DNA from: Gammaproteobacteria bacterium
GTDB lineage: Bacteria; Pseudomonadota; Gammaproteobacteria; JASBUN01
Reading direction: 5' to 3'
Length of the DNA stretch: 64,000 nucleotides
Assembly: GCA_030147845.1 (NCBI GenBank)
Contig: JASBUN010000022.1
Location: 102,396-166,395 of the forward strand
The notes beneath the pieces were generated by a model that saw only the letters and a program-made list of their open reading frames with translations, did no database searches and was not told where the DNA came from. Below are positions 20,823-30,342 of this stretch, piece after piece. Positions within the stretch are counted from its first letter, which is position 1. Every line of letters begins with the position of its first letter. The position numbers and the translations under genes were made by a program.

Positions 20823-22633
20823 TGCATCACCTCCCAGGGTGATAAATCCAACGACGCGACCGCAGTCAGTGCATCACCCAACTCGCATTGCTCAATCAAC
20901 GATGCCACGCGCGGCAGGTGGCGCGTCGACGGTGTATCCAGCCGCGCGCTGATAACACGCCCCTGATCCAGCGTCATTTGCAGACTTGCGGCGCCGCGCG
21001 GCGTTTCTATACTGGCCTGGCCGCTGCCGGATAGATGGTGAAACGCTTCCATATGTGCAAACGTACTGGACGCGTCGATAACGCCTACGGCGTCGATCAA
21101 CATGGCGCTGTTGGTTAACTCGGCGAGACGAATACGGAGCCGTTCGAGTGCATCGCCGTGCGGACGCACCACCGTCTCGAAGTTGAGATCCTGATACGCC
21201 GGTTCTTGCAGACGAAGGTCATCATAGGCGCCGGCGGCGCGTGCAACCGGGCCGCGCAAGCCGCCGTCATCCATCAGCACACCGATGCCGCGGAGCCGTT
21301 GCTTTAACAGTGGAGTGCGTTGCAGCCGTTGTGTCAGGGCGACGAGTTGTGGACGTAGCTGTTGCAGCTTCCGTACGTCGGCGTTGCGTGCCGCAAGCTG
21401 CAGCACGGCGGCACGACGCGCCAGCCAGCCGAAACCGATTTGTTGACCGAATTGCGCCAGCCAACCGAGATGACTACAAATGCGTTCCCGTTCCAGCGCG
21501 CCGACGCGACCGCGGATGCTATTGGCGTCTAACACTGCATTGGCGGCATTTTCCAACGCGCGATAGACCAGCAGCCGGTATGCCAGCGGCGCCAAACGAT
21601 CGGTTTGACTGATACGTTCGACGAACGTTGCGACCTCATCAGGCTCGGTTAGCCGTGCCTGCTCGATGCCGACCGGGGCGCTGGCCTGCGCTCGCGCTAC
21701 GTTGTCACCATCGAGCGTGAGTGTCAGCGTCAAGCCGCCGGGCAGTCCGGGGAATAGGGGGCCGAACGGTACCTCGAGCCAATCCATTTGCAGGCCATCG
21801 CTGCCGCGTGGTAAATCGCGAGTGACCTCCACCATCGACATAAAGTCCATATCCATATCGTCGTGATTCATTTGCCCATGGTCATCGCTATGATCGTCGC
21901 CATGTTGCTTGTCGGCATGCGCGTGCTCTGCGCTGTCCTTGTGCTCGGGTTGACCATGACTCATGGCAGCGTGGTCCATGCCAGCATGATCTTCGTCCGT
22001 GCTCTCAGGTCGCACGTGCGCTTCGGCATGCGCGTGGTCTGTGCTTTCTTTGTGCTCGGGTTGACCATGACCCATGGCAGCGTGGTCCATGCCGGTATGA
22101 TCGTCGTGTTGGGCTTCTCGGGGGATCAGCGTCATGCCGCAGCGTGGGCAGGTACCGGGTTCGTCCCGTATTACGTCCGCATGCATAGGACAGGTGTATT
22201 CGGTGCGCGTACTCAGTATCGCCGGTTCAAAATCGATCGCTGTGGTCTGAAATGCGCCGTCGGCCAAGAGCACGCGCAACTGACGCACGCCTTCGAGTAG
22301 TTCGCGTTGCGACAGTCCGAGGCGGATGTCGGCCGATGGCAGGGGAGACAGTGGTTCGTCGCCGAGCGCCAAGACGATGCGCGGGCGCATCATTTGTGCA
22401 TATAAAACAGCGGCTGCTTGGCACAGCGCCGGCGGCAATGCGCCGACCACCAACAACACGCTGGCGTGGCGTGGCGAGGCCACCGAGCGTAATCCAGCGG
22501 CGCCGACGTCCAGCCCATGCAGGCGCGCAATTTCCAAACCGGGAACGACGAGGGTGCCGAGATCGCGCGCCATAGCGCGCGCAAGCCATCGGCGCACACC
22601 GTTGTCAGTGTATGCGCGGGCGCCCGAAATCAC
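20819..22633 (-). CDS. NuoB-like / heavy-metal-binding / NuoD-like fusion protein lacking the N2 cluster ligands
   Basis: A 604-residue fusion. Residues 10-120 match NuoB around [19 protein letters not shown] and [16 protein letters not shown], but the adjacent cysteine pair is replaced ([10 protein letters not shown]), MGSC became LGDE and the GCPP cysteine is absent. Residues 145-172 form a YHS-like heavy-metal-binding domain (YTCPMH, then [13 protein letters not shown]) of the kind found in copper efflux proteins. Residues 174-265 are rich in His, Asp and Met, with a duplicated block (178-203 and 215-240). Residues 285-604 match NuoD, including [15 protein letters not shown] and [22 protein letters not shown]. 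The quinone-site HPAAHG is replaced by FPGLPG. GTG 22633 directly follows the nuoA-like stop. I do not know a described protein with this architecture. Confidence 0.85.
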   Translation of the reverse strand: MISGARAYTDNGVRRWLARAMARDLGTLVVPGLEIARLHGLDVGAAGLRSVASPRHASVLLVVGALPPALCQAAAVLYAQMMRPRIVLALGDEPLSPLPSADIRLGLSQRELLEGVRQLRVLLADGAFQTTAIDFEPAILSTRTEYTCPMHADVIRDEPGTCPRCGMTLIPREAQHDDHTGMDHAAMGHGQPEHKESTDHAHAEAHVRPESTDEDHAGMDHAAMSHGQPEHKDSAEHAHADKQHGDDHSDDHGQMNHDDMDMDFMSMVEVTRDLPRGSDGLQMDWLEVPFGPLFPGLPGGLTLTLTLDGDNVARAQASAPVGIEQARLTEPDEVATFVERISQTDRLAPLAYRLLVYRALENAANAVLDANSIRGRVGALERERICSHLGWLAQFGQQIGFGWLARRAAVLQLAARNADVRKLQQLRPQLVALTQRLQRTPLLKQRLRGIGVLMDDGGLRGPVARAAGAYDDLRLQEPAYQDLNFETVVRPHGDALERLRIRLAELTNSAMLIDAVGVIDASSTFAHMEAFHHLSGSGQASIETPRGAASLQMTLDQGRVISARLDTPSTRHLPRVASLIEQCELGDALTAVASLDLSPWEVMQ

Positions 22634-23011
22634 TCATTGTCTCCGCAACGCGCCCTGACTCCAGCCGTACAATAGCCCCAGGAACAGAATGCCGAGGAAG
22701 ACGCCCATGTCGAGCAGCGCGACCACGCCTTCCTGCTTGTAGACCACGGCCCACGGATACATGAACGCCATTTCCATGTCGAAGGCCAAAAACAGGAGTG
22801 CATAGCCGAGATAGCGCGCGTGGTAGCGAACCCACACCGGATCGCGTGACATTTGCCCGGCGCTGGCCGGCACGTCCTTGCCCGGTTCCGGCCGCGTGCG
22901 GCCGATGGCGCGCGCAAATCCGTATAGGCCGGCGACGACGCCGACGCAAGCCAGCGACAGAATCAGCAGTACGATGCCGTTATCGGAGGTGGTCATGGTT
23001 GGATGCTTCAT
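22634..23011 (-). CDS. NuoA-like subunit of the second complex I-like operon
   Basis: Three-span NuoA homologue of about 125 residues. The loop and second helix keep the conserved acidic pair in FLAFDMEMAFMYPWAV, and the C-terminus resembles conventional NuoA. It is the first gene of the eight-gene operon; the fused NuoB/D-like frame begins with GTG immediately after its TGA. The start is uncertain: ATG 23011 has an AGGA very close, ATG 22996 is also possible, and the open frame reaches 23083. Confidence 0.87.
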   Translation of the reverse strand: MKHPTMTTSDNGIVLLILSLACVGVVAGLYGFARAIGRTRPEPGKDVPASAGQMSRDPVWVRYHARYLGYALLFLAFDMEMAFMYPWAVVYKQEGVVALLDMGVFLGILFLGLLYGWSQGALRRQ

Positions 23012-23437
23012 TCCTGCTCTTCTGTATTCTCCTGTGACCTTAGACGATATCGCCGCTATTCGCCATGCTAACGCGCCGACCATGCGCGCTGCTCAATGGC
23101 TGCGCATCAACGTCGCTCGGCGGGGGCATGGTGGATGCGCCCGGATTGCCGTCGCCGTCACGCGGCGTGGCGGCCTAGGGGATGGGCCGCTTGCGCTGGC
23201 GCTCATCGTTGCTTACAACGATACAGCATACCATTGACGCGTGTATACGGCTGAGCTGCGGGGACGTGCCGTCGAAAAACGCGCAATGTTCCCGCTACAC
23301 GGGCTATCCTATATGGCGCGTAGGAGTACATTGCATAGGGCGACGCGAAGCTCGGCGCGAACGTCATTTTTCCCACTAAGAGGTGAATCGGTCTGCGGAA
23401 AATCATAAGCTTGCCACGTCCTACCGAATGGTGCGCC
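23012..23437. other. intergenic region between the divergent nuo-like operon and carA
   Basis: About 425 bases with no credible gene. It must hold the promoter of the - strand operon; TTAGCA-N16-TATCGT can be read on that strand near 23050-23080 but is weak. I see no repeat, tRNA or riboswitch here. Confidence 0.4.
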
Positions 23438-23466
23438 TTTCATCGCCGGCAGGGATCGCGTAAAAT
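23438..23466 (+). promoter_or_regulatory. candidate carA promoter
   Basis: A -10 like TAAAAT (23461-23466) lies 17 bases after a poor -35 TTTCAT (23438-23443). It would start transcription around 23473 and give a leader of about 100 bases that contains the hairpin at 23516-23548. Confidence 0.4.
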
Positions 23467-23515
23467 ACCATTCCAGCCTTAAACATACTCCCGCATGTGG
23501 CGGATCAACCGAAGC

Positions 23516-23548
23516 ACCGGGATGAACTGCGTGTTCCTCCCGGTTTTT
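23516..23548 (+). terminator. intrinsic terminator-like hairpin in the carA leader (attenuator candidate)
   Basis: Outer arms ACCGGGA (23516-23522) and TCCCGGT (23538-23544) enclose inner arms GAAC and GTTC, with one T-C mismatch and a five-base loop. A run of T (23544-23548) follows. No + strand gene lies upstream for 9 kb, so its place 23 bases before the carA start suggests transcription attenuation rather than the end of another gene. Confidence 0.7.
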
Positions 23549-23571
23549 GTGCATCTAATACGGAGGTTCTT

Positions 23572-24738
23572 TTGCGTAACCCAGCTCTTCTGGCGCTCGA
23601 AGACGGTACGGTGTTTCGTGGCAAATCCATTGGGTTGGACGGCCAAACCGTCGGCGAGGTGGTGTTTAATACCGCCATGACCGGTTACCAGGAGATCCTC
23701 ACCGATCCGTCCTATTGTCGACAAATTGTCACCTTGACCTATCCCCATATTGGCAACGTCGGCGCCAACCCGGACGATGAGGAGTCTTCCGCAGTCATGT
23801 CGGCGGGCCTGGTCGTGCGCGATCTGCCGCGCCTCTATAGTAATTTTCGAGGCAAACAGTCACTGGGCGATTATTTGGTTGCCAACAAGGTGGTTGCGAT
23901 CAGTGATATCGATACCCGGCGCCTGACGCGTATTCTGCGCGAAAAAGGTGCGCAGAACGGCTGTATCGTCGCCGGCGAACAGATTGACGAGAATGCCGCT
24001 CTTGCCGCGGCGCGTGCATTCCCGGGTCTTATGGGCATGGATCTGGCCAAGGTAGTGAGTACCCGTCAGCCGTACGAATGGGTGCAGGGGTCGTGGACCC
24101 TGGCGGGTGGCATGCCGTCTGCGCGCCACCCGATCGACGCACAACTGCCGTATCGAGTGGTGGCCTACGATTATGGTATCAAGCGTAACATTTTACGCAT
24201 GCTGGTCGATCGTGGTTGCCAGGTGCATGTTGTGCCGGCGCAGACACCCGCTGCCGAGGTGTTGGCCATGAAGCCAAACGGGGTATTCCTCTCCAACGGA
24301 CCCGGCGATCCGGAACCATGTGACTACGCGGTCACCGCCATCGGCGAAATCGTCGAAGCCGGCATGCCCGTGTTCGGCATATGTCTGGGCCATCAGTTGC
24401 TCGGTTTGGCGGCCGGGGCGCGCACCGTAAAGATGAAATTCGGCCATCACGGCGCCAATCACCCGGTGCAGGATCTGCGCTCCAAGCGCGTCATGATCAG
24501 CAGCCAAAATCATGGCTTTGCGCTCGACGAAGCCACGCTGCCGGCGAACCTTGCGCCCACGCATCGTTCGCTGTTCGATGGCACGCTGCAGGGTATCGAG
24601 CGCACGGATCGGCCGGCGTTCAGTTTTCAGGGGCACCCGGAAGCGAGCCCGGGACCACACGATATGGCTCCACTTTTTGATCATTTCATTGAGCTTATGC
24701 AAACGCCAGACAATGGCGCGGCGGTGCGTAACGCATAA
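23572..24738 (+). CDS. carA: carbamoyl-phosphate synthase small (glutaminase) subunit CarA
   Basis: CarA hydrolyses glutamine and channels ammonia to CarB for carbamoyl phosphate, feeding arginine and pyrimidine synthesis. The class I amidotransferase triad is visible: Cys in [12 protein letters not shown], and His and Glu in [18 protein letters not shown] is also present. TTG 23572 is chosen because GGAGG (23562-23566) is correctly spaced and the product (388 residues) then begins like E. coli CarA; the open frame extends upstream to 23497 through the leader hairpin. carB follows after 67 bases. Confidence 0.96.
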   Translation: MRNPALLALEDGTVFRGKSIGLDGQTVGEVVFNTAMTGYQEILTDPSYCRQIVTLTYPHIGNVGANPDDEESSAVMSAGLVVRDLPRLYSNFRGKQSLGDYLVANKVVAISDIDTRRLTRILREKGAQNGCIVAGEQIDENAALAAARAFPGLMGMDLAKVVSTRQPYEWVQGSWTLAGGMPSARHPIDAQLPYRVVAYDYGIKRNILRMLVDRGCQVHVVPAQTPAAEVLAMKPNGVFLSNGPGDPEPCDYAVTAIGEIVEAGMPVFGICLGHQLLGLAAGARTVKMKFGHHGANHPVQDLRSKRVMISSQNHGFALDEATLPANLAPTHRSLFDGTLQGIERTDRPAFSFQGHPEASPGPHDMAPLFDHFIELMQTPDNGAAVRNA

Positions 24739-24805
24739 CGTTGTGAACCTTCATCACCGTGCGGTTGCTCGAGCTTGCGCGGCGCCGCAGCGCTAGAGAC
24801 CCTTC

Positions 24806-27800
24806 ATGCCTAAAAGAACCGACATAAAAAGTATCCTGATCATCGGCGCCGGCCCCATTGTCATCGGCCAGGCGTGTGAATTCGACTACTCCGGCGCGCA
24901 AGCTTGTAAGGCGCTGCGCGAGGAGGGTTATCGCGTCGTGCTGGTGAACTCGAACCCGGCCACCATCATGACCGATCCGGAAATGGCGGATGCGGTGTAT
25001 ATCGAGCCGATTCGCTGGCAGACCATCGAACATATCATTGCCAAGGAGCGCCCGGACGCACTGCTGCCGACCATGGGCGGACAAACGGCGCTCAATTGCG
25101 CACTGGATCTGGCGCGCGAGGGCGTGCTGGAAAAATACTCGGTGGAAATGATCGGCGCCAGCCGCGACGCCATCGACAAGGCCGAGGACCGCGACCGCTT
25201 CCGCCAGGCCATGCGCAAAATCGGTCTGTCGATGCCACGTTCCGAAATTGCTCACAGCATGGAAGAGGCGATACAGGTTCAGGCTGAAATCGGCTTTCCG
25301 ACCATCATTCGTCCGTCGTTCACACTCGGTGGCAGCGGTGGAGGCATTGCCTACAATCGGGAAGAATTTGTTGAGATTTGTGAGCGCGGCCTCGATTTGT
25401 CGCCGACCAACGAGCTGTTGATTGAAGAATCGGCGTTGGGTTGGAAAGAGTACGAGATGGAGGTGGTGCGTGACCACCAGGACAACTGCATCATTGTGTG
25501 CTCGATCGAGAACTTCGACCCGATGGGTGTGCACACCGGAGACTCCATTACGGTGGCGCCGGCGCAGACGCTGACGGATAAAGAATACCAGATCATGCGT
25601 GACGCTTCGTTAGCGGTGCTACGCGAAATCGGCGTCGATACCGGCGGCTCGAATGTACAGTTCGCCGTTAATCCCGCCGACGGCCGTATGATCATCATCG
25701 AGATGAATCCGCGTGTGTCACGCTCCTCGGCGCTGGCCTCCAAGGCGACCGGGTTTCCGATCGCGAAGGTCGCCGCCAAGCTTGCGGTCGGCTATACGCT
25801 CGATGAGCTACGTAACGACATTACCAGCGGCATCACACCGGTTTCGTTCGAGCCCAGCATCGACTACGTGGTGACTAAGATCCCGCGCTTTACGTTCGAG
25901 AAATTCCCCAAGGCCGATGCGCGCCTGACCACACAAATGAAATCGGTGGGCGAGGTAATGGCTATTGGCCGGACTTTCCAGGAGTCACTGCAAAAGGCTT
26001 TGCGTGGACTCGAAACGGGCGCAGACGGATTTAACGAGAAGACTAGGCTCACCGATGAAGGCGCATTGGATACCATCCGGCGCGGATTGCGTGTGGCCGG
26101 CCCGGACCGCATTTGGCATGTCGGTGACGCCTTCCGTGCCGAGCTTTCGGTCGACGAGGTGCATGCGCTTACCAGTATCGATCCGTGGTTCCTGGTACAG
26201 ATCGAGGAACTGATACAGGCGGAACGTGAATTGCTGGGCCAGTCGCTCGACGCCTTGGATGGCGAGCGCATGTTCGCGCTCAAGCGTGTGGGATTTTCCG
26301 ACCGTCGCCTGGCGCAATTGCTCGAACTCGACGAAGGCGTGCTGCGCCGACATCGGCATGCGCTCGGTGTGCGTCCGGTGTATAAGCGCGTCGATACATG
26401 CGCGGCGGAATTCGCTACCGGCACCGCGTACATGTACTCGACCTACGAAGAAGAATGCGAGTCCAATCCCAGCGACCGAGACAAGATCATGGTGCTTGGC
26501 GGCGGTCCTAATCGTATCGGTCAGGGTATCGAATTCGATTACTGCTGTGTCCATGCATCGTTGGCTATGCACGAAGATGGTTACGAAACCATCATGGTCA
26601 ATTGCAATCCGGAAACCGTGTCAACCGACTACGATACCTCTGATCGCTTATATTTCGAATCGCTGACGCTGGAAGATGTATTGGAAATTATCGCCAAGGA
26701 GCAACCGAAGGGCGTGATCGTACAGTACGGTGGTCAAACGCCGCTGAAGCTGGCGCGTGACCTCGAGGCCGCCGGAGCGCCGATCATTGGCACCACGCCG
26801 GATTCCATCGATTTGGCGGAAGACCGTGAACGCTTTCAGAAAATGCTGAACAAGCTCAATCTGCGCCAGCCACCCAATCGTACCGCCCGTACCGAAATAG
26901 ACGCGGTAAAGCTGGCCGCGGAAATTGGTTATCCTTTAGTTGTACGGCCTTCTTATGTACTCGGCGGTCGGGCGATGGAGATCGTCTATAACGAGGACGA
27001 TCTCAACCGTTATATGCGCGAGGCAGTCTCGGTGTCCAATGAGTCCCCGGTACTGTTGGATCGGTTTCTGGATGACGCGGTTGAGGTCGACGTCGATGCA
27101 GTATCAGACGGCACGGACGTCGTGATCGGCGGTATTATGGAACATATCGAGCAGGCTGGCGTACACTCAGGGGATTCGGCATGTTCGTTGCCGCCTTATA
27201 CACTGTCCAAAGCGGTGCAAGATGAACTGCGCGACCAAGTCCGGAAGATGGCGCGCGAACTCAAGGTCATTGGTCTGATGAATACACAGTTCGCGATCCA
27301 GGACGAAAAAGTCTACATCCTCGAGGTGAATCCGCGCGCATCGCGTACCGTGCCGTTCGTCTCGAAGGCTATTGGCGCGCCGTTGGCAAAAATTGCCGCG
27401 CGCTGCATGGTCGGCCAGACGTTGGCGCAGCAGAAGTTTACCGAAGAGCGCATACCGCCGTATTTTGCGGTCAAGGAAGCCGTCTTCCCGTTCATCAAGT
27501 TTCCGGGCGTGGATACCATTTTGGGTCCGGAGATGAAATCCACCGGCGAGGTCATGGGCGCCGGGCGTAGTTTCGGCGAAGCCTTTGCCAAGGCTTTGCT
27601 GGGCGCCGGCGTACAATTGCCGATTCGAGGACGAGTGTTCATTAGCGTGCGCGACCGTGACAAAGAGGATGCTGTGGCCATCGCCCGTGATCTACACGAA
27701 CTGGGATTTGAAATTATCGCGACGCGCGGCACTGCCACCGCGCTGTATCAGGCGGGAGTGGAATGCATGGTGGTCAATAAGGTTAACGAGGGCCGCCCGC

Positions 27801-28030
27801 ACATCGTTGATATGCTCAAAAACGACGAAATCAGTTTTATCATCAACACTACCGAGGGCAAGCAAGCGGTAGCCGATTCGTATACCATTCGCCGCACTGC
27901 GCTGCAGCATAAGGTCACGTACGCGACAACGCTGGCCGGTGGCGAGGCGACTTGTATGGCGCTCAAGCACCTGCATGCGCTTGATAGTATTAATCGGCTG
28001 CAGGATCTGCATAAGGAGATCTCCGCATGA
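24806..28030 (+). CDS. carB: carbamoyl-phosphate synthase large subunit CarB
   Basis: CarB makes carbamoyl phosphate from bicarbonate, ammonia and two ATP. Two homologous ATP-grasp halves are visible, the first starting [24 protein letters not shown] and the second [21 protein letters not shown]-terminal MGS-like allosteric domain (from about residue 935) follows, as in enzymes regulated by UMP and ornithine. At 1074 residues it is of normal size. It overlaps greA by four bases, so greA is probably co-transcribed. Confidence 0.98.
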   Translation: MPKRTDIKSILIIGAGPIVIGQACEFDYSGAQACKALREEGYRVVLVNSNPATIMTDPEMADAVYIEPIRWQTIEHIIAKERPDALLPTMGGQTALNCALDLAREGVLEKYSVEMIGASRDAIDKAEDRDRFRQAMRKIGLSMPRSEIAHSMEEAIQVQAEIGFPTIIRPSFTLGGSGGGIAYNREEFVEICERGLDLSPTNELLIEESALGWKEYEMEVVRDHQDNCIIVCSIENFDPMGVHTGDSITVAPAQTLTDKEYQIMRDASLAVLREIGVDTGGSNVQFAVNPADGRMIIIEMNPRVSRSSALASKATGFPIAKVAAKLAVGYTLDELRNDITSGITPVSFEPSIDYVVTKIPRFTFEKFPKADARLTTQMKSVGEVMAIGRTFQESLQKALRGLETGADGFNEKTRLTDEGALDTIRRGLRVAGPDRIWHVGDAFRAELSVDEVHALTSIDPWFLVQIEELIQAERELLGQSLDALDGERMFALKRVGFSDRRLAQLLELDEGVLRRHRHALGVRPVYKRVDTCAAEFATGTAYMYSTYEEECESNPSDRDKIMVLGGGPNRIGQGIEFDYCCVHASLAMHEDGYETIMVNCNPETVSTDYDTSDRLYFESLTLEDVLEIIAKEQPKGVIVQYGGQTPLKLARDLEAAGAPIIGTTPDSIDLAEDRERFQKMLNKLNLRQPPNRTARTEIDAVKLAAEIGYPLVVRPSYVLGGRAMEIVYNEDDLNRYMREAVSVSNESPVLLDRFLDDAVEVDVDAVSDGTDVVIGGIMEHIEQAGVHSGDSACSLPPYTLSKAVQDELRDQVRKMARELKVIGLMNTQFAIQDEKVYILEVNPRASRTVPFVSKAIGAPLAKIAARCMVGQTLAQQKFTEERIPPYFAVKEAVFPFIKFPGVDTILGPEMKSTGEVMGAGRSFGEAFAKALLGAGVQLPIRGRVFISVRDRDKEDAVAIARDLHELGFEIIATRGTATALYQAGVECMVVNKVNEGRPHIVDMLKNDEISFIINTTEGKQAVADSYTIRRTALQHKVTYATTLAGGEATCMALKHLHALDSINRLQDLHKEISA

Positions 28031-28503
28031 ACAAGGTACCCCTTACGGCCCGCGGTGCCGAGAAGTTGCGCGAAGAGCTGAAACAGCTAAAGGGTGTAGA
28101 GCGTCCGCGCGTCATCAATGCCATTGCCGAGGCGCGTGCGCACGGGGATCTGAAGGAAAACGCCGAATACCACGCTGCGCGTGAACAACAAGGGTTTATT
28201 GAAGGGCGTATAAAAGATATCGAAGGTAAATTGTCCAACGCGCAGGTGATCGATGTCACCAAGCTCAATCGCGATGGCAAAGTCGTGTTTGGCGTAACCG
28301 TCGATTTGGTGGATGAGGACAATGGCGCGGAAGTCACCTATCAGATCGTCGGTGAAGACGAGGCCGATATCAAAGAAGGCCGCATTTCGGTTAGTTCGCC
28401 GATCGCACGCGCGTTGATCGGGAAGTCGGAAGGCGACATCGCCGTGGTGCGCGCGCCGGGCGGCGAAAAGGAATATGAAATTACTGCGGTGCGTTATCTC
28501 TGA
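28027..28503 (+). CDS. greA: transcript cleavage factor GreA
   Basis: GreA rescues backtracked RNA polymerase by inducing cleavage of the nascent RNA 3' end. The N-terminal coiled coil (about residues 8-75) carries the acidic tip in [18 protein letters not shown], and the C-terminal FKBP-like domain ends in [13 protein letters not shown]. Length is 158 residues, as in E. coli. The ATG overlaps the carB stop in an ATGA and has AAGGAG just upstream within carB. The carB-greA link is common in pseudomonads and relatives. Confidence 0.98.
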   Translation: MNKVPLTARGAEKLREELKQLKGVERPRVINAIAEARAHGDLKENAEYHAAREQQGFIEGRIKDIEGKLSNAQVIDVTKLNRDGKVVFGVTVDLVDEDNGAEVTYQIVGEDEADIKEGRISVSSPIARALIGKSEGDIAVVRAPGGEKEYEITAVRYL

Positions 28504-28559
28504 ACGCTTAAAATCGGCTCGACGCGGCGTTCTGCGGGCGAGCGGTCGAGGGTTGATGC

Positions 28560-29018
28560 ATGTCCGGTTTTAGCCACGTCGGCGAGCGTATTTTGCTGAC
28601 TTTGTGGATCGGTGGCATGTGGACGGTCGGCTTTTTGGTCGCGCCGACTTTGTTTCAGATGCTGGGCGATAATCGCATGTTGGCCGGTAACATCGCCGGT
28701 CGCCTGTTCACCTTATCGAGCTATTTGGGACTGATTTGCGGCGGTTTGCTGTTATTTGGCGCCGTGCTACGGACCGGCCGGGATTGGTGGCGCACGACGC
28801 GTGTATGGGTTTTGCTGACCATGTTGATCATTATCGTCATCGGCGAGTTTATATTCGCGCCAATGATGATTCAGCTGAAGCTTAGTGGCCTGCCTGCAGG
28901 AAGTTCGCAAGCGTTGCAGTTCGGCCGCTTGCATGGCATCACTTCGACTCTGTTTCTGATCAATAGTCTATTGGGCTTGGGTTTGGTGGCGTATGGCTAT
29001 CGCGAACAGGATCGCTGA
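28560..29018 (+). CDS. DUF4149 family inner membrane protein
   Basis: A 152-residue protein with four predicted membrane spans (about residues 10-30, 48-70, 80-102 and 125-147). The N-terminal GERILLTLWIGGMWTVGFLVAPTLF pattern is typical of DUF4149 (TMEM205-like) proteins, which often sit next to greA or yhbY. No biochemical role is established. It is 56 bases after greA and may belong to the carAB-greA transcript. The next 138 bases, before the convergent yhbY, hold no clear terminator. Confidence 0.8.
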   Translation: MSGFSHVGERILLTLWIGGMWTVGFLVAPTLFQMLGDNRMLAGNIAGRLFTLSSYLGLICGGLLLFGAVLRTGRDWWRTTRVWVLLTMLIIIVIGEFIFAPMMIQLKLSGLPAGSSQALQFGRLHGITSTLFLINSLLGLGLVAYGYREQDR

Positions 29019-29156
29019 CCTGAGGCAGTGCATCGGTCAGCCGGATTTCGTGCTCTCGGCGCACGCACGACCGGATTTAATGGCTAACCGCTCCGACTGA
29101 GGTCTGCCGATGTCTGCGGCGGGGTCACATCCCTATGGACCTGCGTCGCGCGTGGT

Positions 29157-29453
29157 CTAGCACCTGGGTAGCGGGATCTGAGTGTGTTTGGCCGGACGAT
29201 AGAGTACGGCGACGTGGCCGATGCCCTGAATCAGTGTCGATTGGGTTTCCGCACACATGCGCTCGATGATGGCTTTGCGCGCTTCGCGGTCGCCGGCATT
29301 GACACGTACTTTAAGCAGTTCGTGGTGAGCCAGAGATAGATCGAGTTCGCGGATCACGGCCGGCGTCAGACCGGCGCTGCCGATCATGACGATCGATTTG
29401 ATCGAGTGGGCGCGGCTGCGAAGAAAGCGTTTCTGCGGTTGCGTGAGCGGCAT
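29157..29453 (-). CDS. yhbY: ribosome assembly RNA-binding protein YhbY
   Basis: A small CRM-domain protein of 98 residues that binds pre-50S particles. The RNA-binding GxxG loop is in MIGSAGLTPAVI, preceded by the usual LTQPQKRFLRSRAHSIK start. It is divergent from rlmE, another 50S factor, in the arrangement common in gammaproteobacteria. The intergenic region to rlmE probably holds both promoters. The C-terminal tail (RPAKHTQIPLPRC) ends in the common PLPR type. Confidence 0.95.
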   Translation of the reverse strand: MPLTQPQKRFLRSRAHSIKSIVMIGSAGLTPAVIRELDLSLAHHELLKVRVNAGDREARKAIIERMCAETQSTLIQGIGHVAVLYRPAKHTQIPLPRC

Positions 29454-29619
29454 GCTATATCCTGATGCTGGGTGTCTGGTTACGATGCGGCGGCAAGTGT
29501 AGCACGGCTAGCGATAAGTGGCGCCGTCGGGCCAGAGTGATCATTCATATGGCGTTGCGACGCCGACTGTAGTCCGGACCGGGTCAAGTCGGCGGGATAT
29601 CTGCCGAGAGAGTGAAATA

Positions 29620-30240
29620 GTGGCGCGAACCAAGAGTAGCCGCCGTTGGCTGAAGGAACATTTTGACGATCCCTATGTCAAACGGGCGCAGCAGGAAGGT
29701 TTGCGCTCGCGCGCCGTCTACAAACTGATGGAGCTGCAGCAGCGCGATCGTTTGCTACGTCCCGGGGCGACTGTGGTCGACCTCGGCGCGGCGCCGGGAG
29801 GCTGGTCCGAATATGCGCGGCAATGCGTAGGTAGCGCAGGCAGCGTCTGGGCTCTGGATATTTTACCCATGGAGCCGATCGAGGGGGTCGAATTCATTCA
29901 GGGCGATTTCCGCGAAGCGGAGATCGCCGACCAATTGGGAGCCGCCATCGGCGAACGCAAAATCGACCTTGTAATGTCGGATATGGCACCCAATATAAGT
30001 GGGGTGAGTGTTGTTGATCAGTCGCGTGCGATGTACCTGTGCGAACTGGCTTTGGATTTGGCACGTCAATACCTTGCGCATGAGGGGGATTTAGTGCTCA
30101 AAGCGTTTCAAGGTGAAGGCTTCGATGCGTTCGCTAAGCTACTGCGAGCCGACTTCGGCAAGGTACTGTTTCGCAAGCCAAAGGCATCGCGTCCGCGCAG
30201 CCGGGAGGTTTACGTGCTGGCACGCCAATGTAAACTGTAG
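29620..30240 (+). CDS. rlmE: 23S rRNA 2'-O-methyltransferase RlmE (FtsJ/RrmJ)
   Basis: RlmE methylates the 2'-OH of U2552 in the 23S A-loop late in 50S assembly. The SAM-binding [12 protein letters not shown] motif and the K-D-K-E catalytic set ([30 protein letters not shown]) are all present. GTG 29620 is preferred because it gives a 206-residue product aligned with E. coli RlmE; the open frame runs upstream to 29518 without a conserved sequence. It lies upstream of ftsH, the classic heat-shock pair. Confidence 0.96.
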   Translation: MARTKSSRRWLKEHFDDPYVKRAQQEGLRSRAVYKLMELQQRDRLLRPGATVVDLGAAPGGWSEYARQCVGSAGSVWALDILPMEPIEGVEFIQGDFREAEIADQLGAAIGERKIDLVMSDMAPNISGVSVVDQSRAMYLCELALDLARQYLAHEGDLVLKAFQGEGFDAFAKLLRADFGKVLFRKPKASRPRSREVYVLARQCKL

Positions 30241-30342
30241 TAATGTCGCAGCATAACCTAAGCGGTTGTCCAGCCGGACTTTTCGCCGGGCAAATGGCGT
30301 TCCCCGGCACGGCTGAGGCGGAATTTTATCGAGGATACCGAT

